This document shows positions 1 through 6,402 of a stretch of 24,541 bases of DNA, piece after piece (the stretch's first letter is position 1; every line of letters starts with the position of its first letter). Origin of the DNA: an uncultured bacterium (GTDB taxonomy: Bacteria > Actinomycetota > Coriobacteriia > Coriobacteriales > Coriobacteriaceae); NCBI GenBank assembly GCA_905215195.1, contig CAJMPF010000003.1:1-24541 (forward strand). The letters are read 5' to 3'. Below the pieces are notes generated by a model that did not search any database, was not told where the DNA came from, and was given only the letters and a program-made list of their open reading frames with translations. Position numbers and translations under genes: made by a program.

Positions 1-10
1 TGTTCAACAT
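1..10 (-). CDS. 5' end of an unidentified gene leaving the left edge
   Basis: Only three codons (ATG TTG AAC) lie inside the window, so the product cannot be named. The start is supported by a strong ribosome binding site, GAGGTG, five bases upstream of the ATG, and by a well-spaced promoter at 45-73. The gene is on the same strand as the interrupted HAD gene but is separated from it by a strong terminator, so it is probably its own transcription unit. Confidence 0.55.
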
Positions 11-44
11 GGTATCACCTCGCAGATGTGAGTCATTTTCTATT

Positions 45-73
45 ATTGTACCTTCTTTCCACTCACAAAACAA
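45..73 (-). promoter_or_regulatory. Promoter for the gene leaving the left edge
   Basis: On the minus strand there is a -35 box TTGTTT (68-73), a 17-base spacer and a -10 box TACAAT (45-50). Transcription would start near position 38, giving a short leader before the GAGGTG ribosome binding site and the ATG at position 10. The spacing and the near-consensus -10 make this one of the better promoters in the window. Confidence 0.6.
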
Positions 74-78
74 GACGT

Positions 79-120
79 AAAAGGCTCTTGACCTCCTATT
101 ACAGAAGCCAAGAGCCTTTT
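79..120 (-). terminator. Intrinsic terminator downstream of the HAD gene
   Basis: A perfect 12-bp inverted repeat (arms 79-90 and 109-120, AAAAGGCTCTTG and its complement) extends inward through G-U pairs to a stem of about 20 bp with a roughly 8-base loop. On the minus strand the right arm ends in TTTT. Because the A/T run lies inside the repeat it could work in both directions. Stem top and loop resemble the terminator at 1365-1402. Confidence 0.7.
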
Positions 121-254
121 ATTACACTATGCAAATTTCAGTCGATTCCTATTTTTTCAATGTGCAATCACAATATTTCGTATCAGCAGAAAATAATTTT
201 CACCACCAAAAGAAAGGGTTTCTCTCTCAAAACGCATGAAAGGCTCACAGTGTT

Positions 255-1253
255 TTAGATTCCTTCGATTTGATGTTGGAGCTTGTTAAGCTCCCGTTGA
301 AGCTTCTGGTACTCTCTGGGGGAAACAGCAGACTTCATATGGTCTGCTAACGATTGCATAGTAATGTATAAATTGTATGTCTCTGCCGGATTTTTCAGAG
401 TTCGTTGTTCTGTTTTGACTCCTTCATTAATAGAAATCTGTCCGATAACTAGTTTGATATACTTAAACAGTTCGGAATCTTCGGAGTAGTCAGCCGGAGC
501 ATAAAAATTGATTCGACCATCATTGAACAGTTGATATACTTTCTCACGCTTGTTCTTTTCAGGGTCGAAAACACCAATTGAATAACCGCCCTTGCTCTTT
601 ACAAGGCGCATACAAGGGATATCTGTAGCACTGTCTCCAATATAGACGATATTCTCATATGGAGTAACAAGGGCAGACTCAGGCACACTATCGTTTACTC
701 TCTCATCGTACTCTTCAAAGATTCCTTTGGCAATCCGGAATATGAATTGAGTCTTATTGGTATAGTTTACGGCCTGTGCTGGCCATTCGGCAACACCATC
801 CGCAGAATACAGGTACGACGATGCATAGACGCGGCTGAAATACTGGGCGATATTACTTCCTTCAATAATCTCCTTCAGCCCGGACGATATGATGTAATGA
901 TGAACTTCAATACCATTTTCCTCACCGTACTGATTCACCCGTTCAAACCACGTATCCACTCCATTGTATAAGGGAACGTCCTTTCCTACCTAGTTGAAGT
1001 AGCTACGACTGAGGGGTTTTCTAAGAGCTTTAGACTTGACAACAAGCTGATACATCCAAGCGAGATTGTTGTCCATAAGGTTGTCTTTTGCAAGTTGATT
1101 GGACTCTGGCCAAAAATCCTCAGGTCTCATTCCAAGTGAGGGAATCAATGTGAACGACTGCATATCATCGGGAGAAAGAGTTTTATCGAAGTCATAGCAT
1201 ATTGCCATGCGCGGCTTTTGAGTCACAACTTCTTGTCTTGCATTTTCGGACAT
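255..1253 (-). pseudogene. HAD-superfamily phosphatase gene interrupted by an in-frame TAG
   Basis: Read from ATG 1253 (ribosome binding site AAGGAGG) to TAA 255, the frame is intact except for one TAG at 992-990, codon 88. It would encode about 332 residues. Motif I is DFDKTL near residue 22, the motif II serine lies in YIISSG after the stop, and motif IV is YIGDSATD. This order fits the phosphoserine-phosphatase-like group of HAD hydrolases; the substrate is unknown. Upstream of the stop the frame reads SRSYFN, downstream VGKDVPLYNGVDTW, with no frameshift. The two separate pieces carry motif I and motifs II-IV respectively, so neither alone should be active. The gene is much more AT-rich than the rest of the window, suggesting transfer. 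A sequencing error, a real nonsense mutation or amber readthrough are all possible. Confidence 0.75.
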
Positions 1254-1364
1254 TTAGAGTCCCTCCTTTATTTACGTTGGTTTATTACTTTTTATTTTAG
1301 CGTAAAAATCGACAAAAACAAGGGGCGCGTATGTAAAAGAGTCTCGCACAAAATAGCAGCACAT

Positions 1365-1402
1365 CAAAAAATCCCTTGACTTCCATTACAGAAGTCAAGG
1401 GA
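1365..1402 (-). terminator. Intrinsic terminator upstream of the HAD gene
   Basis: This is a perfect 12-bp stem (arms 1372-1383 and 1391-1402, TCCCTTGACTTC and its complement) with a 7-base loop, followed on the minus strand by six Ts. It would end transcription coming from the remnant at 1541-1651 or from cysS readthrough. The sequence of the stem top and loop is nearly the same as in the terminator at 79-120. Confidence 0.8.
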
Positions 1403-1540
1403 CTCATTTCACTTTTAAACTATTTATGCCATAGAAAAAACCTTATTTCCTTGGACTTTTAATCGCAGCCTGGGCGGGTGCCAAAATTACAGAGCGTTCG
1501 GAGTAACGATGATACGTTATTTGTGAACTTCCAGTGTGTT

Positions 1541-1651
1541 TCACCCCATCTCCGCAATGATCTTCTCCAAATTTTCTTCCTGCAAATAGAATTCCGGCAG
1601 TTTTGCCTTGTCATATAGAACGAATGGGCGGCGTTTGCAAGGAGCAGTCAC
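1541..1651 (-). pseudogene. Short C-terminal coding remnant, unidentified
   Basis: A minus-strand frame ends at TGA 1543-1541 and encodes a protein-like C-terminus containing VLYDKAKLPEFYLQEENLEK. The amphipathic, charge-rich pattern looks like real protein, but I do not recognise the family. A GTG at 1651 would give only 36 residues and has no good ribosome binding site. Upstream the frame runs into the GC-rich cysS terminator. I read it as the 3' tail of a gene whose body was lost when the AT-rich segment joined the GC-rich chromosome. Confidence 0.3.
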
Positions 1652-1694
1652 GCACAAAGCGCCCCCGGCTTCCTGTCATGGAAACCGGGGGCGC
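1651..1694 (-). terminator. Terminator hairpin downstream of cysS
   Basis: A perfect 10-bp GC stem (arms 1659-1668 and 1685-1694, GCGCCCCCGG and its complement) carries an additional inner TTCC/GGAA stem. It is followed on the minus strand by TTTGTGCG, a weak U-tract. It lies about 40 bases past the cysS stop and probably ends the disA-ispD-ispF-cysS operon. Confidence 0.6.
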
Positions 1695-1732
1695 TGCGGT
1701 TTTATGGGAAACGCCTCAGGCGCTGCAAAGCC

Positions 1733-3073
1733 TCAGTGCAGCAGAGAGCTGACCCATGCCCGGGCGGCCGTCTTGGCCTGGAGCTTGTTATACATCTTCA
1801 GGGTGGTGTTGTACACCTTCTGGCTCATGGCATTGCTGGCGTTGGTGGCGGCAGCCTGCTTGGCCTCCAGCGTGTCGGCGGCGGCAAGCGCTGCGGCCTT
1901 GTCGGCAGCGTCGCCCGCCTGCTCCAAGTACTGGTTGCACTCGGTCACAAAGCCAAAGACGGCACCCATGGCACCAGCAGTGTTAAAGTCGTCGTCCATG
2001 CACTCCTTAAAGGCAGCACGAGTCTCAGCGGCCTTGGCGGTAAACGCCTCGACGGCAGCCGCATCGGCATCGGCCGTCGCGTGGTTCGCGGCCCAGCGCA
2101 GGTTCTCGACCGTACCGGCGATACGCGTGAGCGAGTTCTCGGCACCCTCCAGGCGCTCCCAAGAAAAGTCGAGCGGCGAGCGATAGCTCGTCTGCAGCAT
2201 CAGCAGGCGCAGGGCGGCAGCGGAGTGCTGCTCGAGGACCTCGGCCAGCGTAAAGAAGTTGCCGAGCGACTTGGACATCTTCTCGCCGTCTACCAGCAGC
2301 ATGCCCGTGTGCATCCAGGTGTTGGAGAAGCCCTGGTGCCAGGCGCAGGTGGCCTGAGCGCACTCGTTCTCGTGATGCGGGAAGGCAAGGTCGGAGCCGC
2401 CGCCGTGGATGTCGATCGGAGTGCCCAGGTAGCGATGCACCATGGCGGCGCACTCGGTGTGCCAACCGGGACGGCCCTCGCCCCAGGGGCTCGGCCAGCT
2501 GGGCTCGCCGGGCTTGGCGGCCTTCCACAGGGCAAAGTCGAGCGGGTCGTTCTTGTCCTCGTTCTCCTCGATGCGCGCGCCAACCATAAGGTCGTCGATG
2601 TTGCGGCCCGAGACCTGACCATAGTTGGGATCGCTGCGCACGGCAAAGTACACGTCGCCGTTATCGGCGGCATAGGCATGGCCCTGCTCGATAAGCGTCT
2701 TGATCATGGCGATCATGGGGCCGATCTCTTTGGTGGCACGAGGACGCACATCCGGATCGAGCACGTTGGCGGCGCGCATGACGCCGATGAACTTGTCGGA
2801 GAACTCCGTCGCGACCTCGGCGGCAGTGCGGCCCTGCTCGTTGGCGCGCTTGATGATCTTGTCGTCGACATCGGTGAGGTTCTGGGCGAACGTGACCTCG
2901 TAACCGCTCGCGATGAGCCAGCGGCGAATCACGTCAAAGCTGATGAACGTACGGGCGTTGCCGATGTGGATGTTGTCGTAGACCGTGGGGCCGCACACGT
3001 ACATGCGGACCTTGCCGGACTCGATGGGTTGGAACTCTTCCTTTTTATGGGTAGCGCTGTTGTAGATACGCAT
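1733..3073 (-). CDS. cysS: Cysteinyl-tRNA synthetase with atypical C-terminus
   Basis: Class I aminoacyl-tRNA synthetase that charges tRNA-Cys in the cytoplasm. The catalytic core is complete. C27 in the VCGPT motif, HIGN (36-39, the HIGH signature), C208 in WHTEC and H233/H234 in PHHENE supply the zinc and active-site residues; KMSKS is at 265-269. The DALR helical domain is present (DDDFNTAGA near 360). After about residue 400 the protein departs from the family. The usual C-terminal anticodon-recognition segment (ending in a pattern like IRD-L---G---EDT--G--W) is absent, replaced by about 45 residues rich in A, K, N and T ending SSLLH. The total of 446 residues is slightly short. The start is fixed by AAGGAG in the ispF tail, three bases after the ispF stop. 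This is the last gene of the operon and borders an AT-rich segment. Confidence 0.9.
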   Translation of the reverse strand: MRIYNSATHKKEEFQPIESGKVRMYVCGPTVYDNIHIGNARTFISFDVIRRWLIASGYEVTFAQNLTDVDDKIIKRANEQGRTAAEVATEFSDKFIGVMRAANVLDPDVRPRATKEIGPMIAMIKTLIEQGHAYAADNGDVYFAVRSDPNYGQVSGRNIDDLMVGARIEENEDKNDPLDFALWKAAKPGEPSWPSPWGEGRPGWHTECAAMVHRYLGTPIDIHGGGSDLAFPHHENECAQATCAWHQGFSNTWMHTGMLLVDGEKMSKSLGNFFTLAEVLEQHSAAALRLLMLQTSYRSPLDFSWERLEGAENSLTRIAGTVENLRWAANHATADADAAAVEAFTAKAAETRAAFKECMDDDFNTAGAMGAVFGFVTECNQYLEQAGDAADKAAALAAADTLEAKQAAATNASNAMSQKVYNTTLKMYNKLQAKTAARAWVSSLLH

Positions 3074-3076
3074 TCG

Positions 3077-3571
3077 TTACTCCTTAACGGTTTTCTGTAG
3101 CAGGCAGACGGCCCAGGCGCCGATTCCCTCGCCCTGGCCTTCCCAACCGAGCTTTTCGGTCGTAGTGGCGGCGACGCCCACGTTTTCGACGTCAACGCCC
3201 AAGGCATGGGCAAGGTTGGCGCGCATGGCATCGCGGTGCGGGGTGATCTTGGGTTGCTGACAGGCAATGGTGCAATCGGCATCGACAAACTCAAAGCCCA
3301 GCTCGCGCGCATAGTCCATCACGCGAGCGAGCAGCACCATCGAATCGGCACCCTCATAGGCGGGGTCGGTATCGGGGAATAGCTTGCCGATGTCTCCCCC
3401 GCGGCAGGCGCCCAGAATAGCGTCGGCCAAGGCGTGCGCGAGCACATCGGCATCCGAGTGGCCCAGCAGGCCGCGCTCGTAGGGAATGTCGACACCGCCG
3501 ATAATACATCGACGCCCCTCCACCAGACGGTGAACGTCGTAGCCATGGCCAATGCGCAGGTTACTGAACAT
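3077..3571 (-). CDS. ispF: 2-C-methyl-D-erythritol 2,4-cyclodiphosphate synthase
   Basis: Converts CDP-ME 2-phosphate to MEcPP with release of CMP in the MEP isoprenoid pathway, as a homotrimer. The protein has 164 residues, the usual size. The metal ligands D12 and H14 are in GHGYDVHR, a second histidine motif is LGHSDADVLAHAL, and the C-terminal nucleotide-binding segment is TTTEKLG followed by GQGEGI. ATG 3571 was chosen over the upstream in-frame ATG at 3604 because MFSNLRIGHGYDVHR is the normal N-terminus and an AGAGGA site precedes it. The gene overlaps the end of ispD by 11 bases and is followed by cysS after 3 bases, so the three are translationally coupled. Confidence 0.95.
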   Translation of the reverse strand: MFSNLRIGHGYDVHRLVEGRRCIIGGVDIPYERGLLGHSDADVLAHALADAILGACRGGDIGKLFPDTDPAYEGADSMVLLARVMDYARELGFEFVDADCTIACQQPKITPHRDAMRANLAHALGVDVENVGVAATTTEKLGWEGQGEGIGAWAVCLLQKTVKE

Positions 3572-4289
3572 GGGGAAGATCCTCTCCCTCGGCCATGCGG
3601 CCAAGCAGAATCGCGGTTACGGGACGCAGGTCCTCGGGCACCGTCACCTTAAGGTTATCGCGTGGGCTCTGGACGCAGCGGACGCGCCCACCCATGCGCT
3701 CGACCAGCGACGAATCATCGGTACCGATAAAGCCCTCGGCAATGGCTGCAGCGTGGGCGCGCTTCATAGCATCGACGCTAAAGATCTGCGGCGTCTGCGC
3801 TGCCCAGTAGAGCTCACGCGGCGGCGTCTCGACGATATTATCGCCGTCAACGATCTTGAGCGTGTCGATCGCGGGCTGACCGCACACGACACCGTCGAGG
3901 GCACGGTCGCTCACGAGCACGTCGATAGCGTGGTCGATGGCCTCGGTCGTAATGAGCGGACGAGCGCCATCGTGGATGGCGACATATTCGAAACCCGCCG
4001 GAACCGCATGCACGCCGGCACGGGTGGAATCCTGACGGGTATCGCCGGCATCGGCAAAGCTGATGGGCGTGTCATAGTCAAACGGGTCGATGGCCAGGCG
4101 GCGCATCTCGGCACGGCGCTCGGCAGGGCAAACCACGACGATATGGCCGACCTTATCGCTACGATCGAACGCGCGGATGGACCAGCTCATGAGCGGACGG
4201 CCCGCCACGTTAACGAGCTGCTTGCCGCCGGGATTTCCAAAGCGCTGGCCGCTGCCACCGGCAACGACCACGGCGCATACGGGCGCCAT
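3561..4289 (-). CDS. ispD: 2-C-methyl-D-erythritol 4-phosphate cytidylyltransferase
   Basis: Forms CDP-ME from MEP and CTP, the third step of the MEP isoprenoid pathway. The 242-residue protein has the nucleotide-binding motif GGSGQRFG (11-18) with K23, HDGARP (106-111), TDDSSLVE (190-197) and NLKVTVPED (212-220), all diagnostic for IspD. The start ATG 4289 shares one base with the disA stop codon (TAATG), which implies translational coupling. It overlaps ispF by 11 bases. IspF acts two steps later; the intervening kinase IspE is also in this window, at the right edge. Confidence 0.95.
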   Translation of the reverse strand: MAPVCAVVVAGGSGQRFGNPGGKQLVNVAGRPLMSWSIRAFDRSDKVGHIVVVCPAERRAEMRRLAIDPFDYDTPISFADAGDTRQDSTRAGVHAVPAGFEYVAIHDGARPLITTEAIDHAIDVLVSDRALDGVVCGQPAIDTLKIVDGDNIVETPPRELYWAAQTPQIFSVDAMKRAHAAAIAEGFIGTDDSSLVERMGGRVRCVQSPRDNLKVTVPEDLRPVTAILLGRMAEGEDLPHVQ

Positions 4290-5356
4290 TATGCGTTCCC
4301 CTGTTTGGTGCCCTTCATGCGGTACAGCGAGTCCGCAAGAATGGCAGGGTTGTTGACGCCAAAGTCGCCCAGACGCTCCGGATCCTCGCTGATGTCGTCC
4401 ATGAGCTCCTGCAACGAGCCGTATTCGTCGACGATCTTCTCGGCCACGCCGTCGCGCACGACGGACACGCGCGAAAGCGTGCGCAGGCCCAGCGGTGTCA
4501 TGACGGAGTCCTCGTCCAGGTCGTCGTAGCCCAGAACCGCCGCCACGTGTTGCGGGTCGGACAGGTCCTTAGGCGTCATGCGGCTCAGCTCGGCGCGAAT
4601 CTTCTCGGCGTTGGCCTCAGAGGAATCGCTTGCGTAGTCGCGGATCATCAAGTCGTATTCGGTATCCATGCTGGAGCCCGCGAGCTGCTCGAGCTGCATC
4701 TGCACGAGCTTACCCTGGTTACCCAGCTTGACGATGCAATCCTTAAGCTCGGTCTTTGCCTGCTGCATGATCTCGAAGCTCGAGAAAATACCGGTAATGT
4801 CGGCAAGCGTAACGTAGTCGTCGAGCTCGAGGGCCGTCAGGCGCAGCAGGGAGCGATCGAGCGACTGACGGGTGGTCTGGAGCGTGGCGACGAGCTGGTT
4901 GACCGAGCTCATGATGGTGGTGACGGGCTGGATCTCGTAGCTCTTGCCGTGGACGTACACGTTGACGACGGCACGACGGGCCGAAACCGAGATCACGATG
5001 GCATCGGTGAGCACCGACATGCGAGCGGCAGTACGGTGACGCATGCCCGTCTCACTCGTGGCGAGCGAGGGATCGGGATTGAGGTGGAAGTTGGCGCGCA
5101 GGATCTGGGTGAGGTCGCCATCGATGACGATGGCGCCGTCCATCTTGGAGAGCTCGAACAGGCGGTTCGAGGTAAACGAAATGTTGAGCGGGAAGCCGTC
5201 ATTACCGGCAGCGAGCACGTTTTCGGTGTCGCCGACGCAGATAAGGGCGCCCAGGTGACCGGCGATGATCATATCGAGGGCGGTGCGGATCGGCTGGCCA
5301 GGTGCCGTCAGACGAATGGCCTGTTCCATACGCTTTTGCAACTCGTTCTTATCCAA
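4289..5356 (-). CDS. disA: DNA integrity scanning diadenylate cyclase DisA
   Basis: Makes cyclic di-AMP from two ATP and, in characterised homologues, forms an octamer that scans DNA for branched structures. The N-terminal DAC domain carries the catalytic DGA (73-75) and RHR (106-108) motifs. A central helical linker and a C-terminal helix-hairpin-helix DNA-binding region (around 290-350) follow. At 355 residues it has the standard length. The start is a TTG at 5356 with GGGAG seven bases upstream; the next in-frame ATG (5329) would cut into the conserved N-terminus. It heads the disA-ispD-ispF-cysS operon, and its 3' end overlaps ispD by one base. In Firmicutes, disA usually follows clpC and radA. 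Here clpC lies about 4.6 kb upstream on the same strand and radA is absent from the interval. Confidence 0.95.
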   Translation of the reverse strand: MDKNELQKRMEQAIRLTAPGQPIRTALDMIIAGHLGALICVGDTENVLAAGNDGFPLNISFTSNRLFELSKMDGAIVIDGDLTQILRANFHLNPDPSLATSETGMRHRTAARMSVLTDAIVISVSARRAVVNVYVHGKSYEIQPVTTIMSSVNQLVATLQTTRQSLDRSLLRLTALELDDYVTLADITGIFSSFEIMQQAKTELKDCIVKLGNQGKLVQMQLEQLAGSSMDTEYDLMIRDYASDSSEANAEKIRAELSRMTPKDLSDPQHVAAVLGYDDLDEDSVMTPLGLRTLSRVSVVRDGVAEKIVDEYGSLQELMDDISEDPERLGDFGVNNPAILADSLYRMKGTKQGNA

Positions 5357-5456
5357 GGCATCGCTCCCATCGTATACGCTCCATAAACGCTAAATAGTTT
5401 CTCACGGTTTGTCCCTGCGGCGCTTGCGAAATCCGATGCTTACAGAATGAGCGAAC

Positions 5457-5486
5457 ACAGCTGAGAGCCCAACCCAAATCAGCTGT
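5457..5486. promoter_or_regulatory. Inverted repeat between disA and mntP
   Basis: Two perfect 8-base arms, ACAGCTGA (5457-5464) and TCAGCTGT (5479-5486), are separated by 14 bases. The repeat lies in the divergent region between disA (minus) and the mntP leader (plus), upstream of the riboswitch. Centre-to-centre spacing of the arms is 22 bases, about two helical turns, as expected for an operator. The binding protein is unknown, and a chance repeat is possible. Confidence 0.35.
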
Positions 5487-5516
5487 TCATGTGGTAGCAT
5501 CGGGATTCGCATAAAT

Positions 5517-5660
5517 GAGGGAGTAGTCGCGTGACCGGATTCGCCTCCGGCGGCGCGGTAAGTCAACACACTGGCCGATGCGGCCTGGCTTGCCTTAATG
5601 AACGAGACTCGTGGCTGTGCGCGCAACGCGTACGCCACGGGTCTTTTTTTGTTACTCCCC
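5517..5660 (+). promoter_or_regulatory. yybP-ykoY (Mn2+) riboswitch in the mntP leader
   Basis: The leader carries the conserved blocks of the yybP-ykoY family in the right order: GGGAGTAG at 5519, AAGTCAACA at 5560, a GC-rich helix with TTGCC, then AACGAGAC at 5601, which runs into an intrinsic terminator. GGGAGTA (5519-5525) is exactly complementary to TACTCCC (5653-5659) just past the terminator, so alternative long-range pairing is possible. In characterised members Mn2+ binding favours expression of Mn2+ exporters, which fits mntP directly downstream. Confidence 0.9.
5605..5650 (+). terminator. Riboswitch expression-platform terminator
   Basis: An 11-bp stem (arms 5605-5615 AGACTCGTGGC and 5634-5644 GCCACGGGTCT, one G-U pair) is followed by a run of seven Ts ending at 5650. 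The left arm starts inside the conserved AACGAGAC aptamer segment, so aptamer folding can compete with terminator formation. Confidence 0.85.
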
Positions 5661-5703
5661 CAAGAGGTACACGCGGGCCCGCCCGCAGAGAGGGAGCCAG
5701 ACT

Positions 5704-6282
5704 ATGGGACTCGCAGAGCTTGTGTTGCTCGCTATCGGCCTTTCTATGGACGCTTTTGCCGTATCCATCTGCAAGGGCCTTGGCATGAAAAGGATCAACC
5801 TTAAGGTCGCCGTGATACTCGGCCTGTTCTTTGGCGGTTTCCAGGCCGGCATGCCCGTAATTGGGTGGGCCCTTGGTAGCCAGTTCATGGGCATCATCAG
5901 CCCCATCGACCACTGGATCGCCTTTATCCTGCTCGCCTTTATCGGCGGCAAGATGCTGTGGGAAGCCTTTACTGAGGACGAGAACGAAGGCGACGGCAAG
6001 GATGCCGAAAAGATCGACCTGGGCGAATATCTAATCCTTGCCATCGCCACCTCGATTGACGCGCTTGCCGTGGGCATCTCGTTTGCCGCGCTCTCGGTCG
6101 ATATCGTTCCCGCCGTGTCGCTCATTGGCATCACGACCTTTGTCTTCTCCGTTGCCGGCGTAGCGATCGGCCACACCTTTGGCGCGCGCTACGAAAAGCC
6201 CGCCACCATCGTGGGTGGCGTCGTGCTCGTCCTCATCGGCCTCAAGATTTTGCTGGAGCATCTGGGGATTTTGGCGCTGTAA
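5704..6282 (+). CDS. mntP: Manganese efflux pump MntP
   Basis: Integral membrane exporter that protects against excess Mn2+. The 192-residue protein has six hydrophobic segments in two homologous halves. Each half carries the family's acidic membrane motif: SMDAFAVS (D16) and TSIDALAVGIS (D119). A charged loop rich in E, D and K lies around 90-105 between the halves. ATG 5704 was chosen because it begins the first membrane helix (MGLAELVLLAIGLS) and follows GAGGGAG; upstream in-frame starts fall inside the riboswitch terminator. The Mn2+ riboswitch upstream makes the assignment strong. A terminator follows at 6313-6344. Confidence 0.95.
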   Translation: MGLAELVLLAIGLSMDAFAVSICKGLGMKRINLKVAVILGLFFGGFQAGMPVIGWALGSQFMGIISPIDHWIAFILLAFIGGKMLWEAFTEDENEGDGKDAEKIDLGEYLILAIATSIDALAVGISFAALSVDIVPAVSLIGITTFVFSVAGVAIGHTFGARYEKPATIVGGVVLVLIGLKILLEHLGILAL

Positions 6283-6312
6283 AACACCCTTCAAAACTAA
6301 ACGTCCGGATGA

Positions 6313-6344
6313 GGCCTCATGCAGAGTTTTGCATGAGGCCTTTT
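6313..6344 (+). terminator. mntP terminator that contains the first hipBA palindrome
   Basis: A perfect 11-bp stem (GGCCTCATGCA 6313-6323, TGCATGAGGCC 6330-6340) with a 6-base loop is followed by TTTT. It lies 30 bases past the mntP stop. The top of the stem is the first TGCA-N6-TGCA palindrome upstream of hipB, so the same bases may act as an RNA terminator and a DNA operator. Confidence 0.75.
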
Positions 6345-6387
6345 CATGCAGACTTTTGCATGTCATACTATGATGCAAAAGTCTGCA
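6320..6387 (+). promoter_or_regulatory. hipBA promoter with three phased operator palindromes
   Basis: Three 14-bp palindromes of the form TGCA-N6-TGCA lie at 6320-6333, 6347-6360 and 6374-6387, each starting exactly 27 bp after the previous one. The second and third are parts of an exact 15-bp inverted repeat (6347-6361 and 6373-6387). A possible -10 box TACTAT (6366-6371) sits between them with a weak TTCATG -35 at 6343. This is the arrangement expected for HipB autorepression, although the half-site sequence differs from the E. coli TATCC/GGATA operator. Confidence 0.7.
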
Positions 6388-6402
6388 CGTTAGGAGATCG
6401 CC

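Larger units (their letters stand above)
1254..1658. other. AT-rich gap between the HAD gene and cysS
   Basis: No intact gene is visible in this stretch. It holds the HAD leader (1254-1320, very A/T-rich, no convincing -35/-10 pair chosen), one strong minus-strand terminator (1365-1402) and a short coding remnant (1541-1651). The remaining sequence (about 1403-1540) shows no recognisable feature. Composition changes sharply to GC-rich at about 1650, where the cysS terminator begins. Confidence 0.5.

Noticed and set aside
28..258. Small plus-strand protein near the left edge
   Set aside because: It runs across a promoter and a terminator of the opposite strand and has no ribosome binding site.
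5402..5638. Minus-strand open frame of 78 codons
   Set aside because: It is antisense to the manganese riboswitch, whose conserved blocks explain this sequence.
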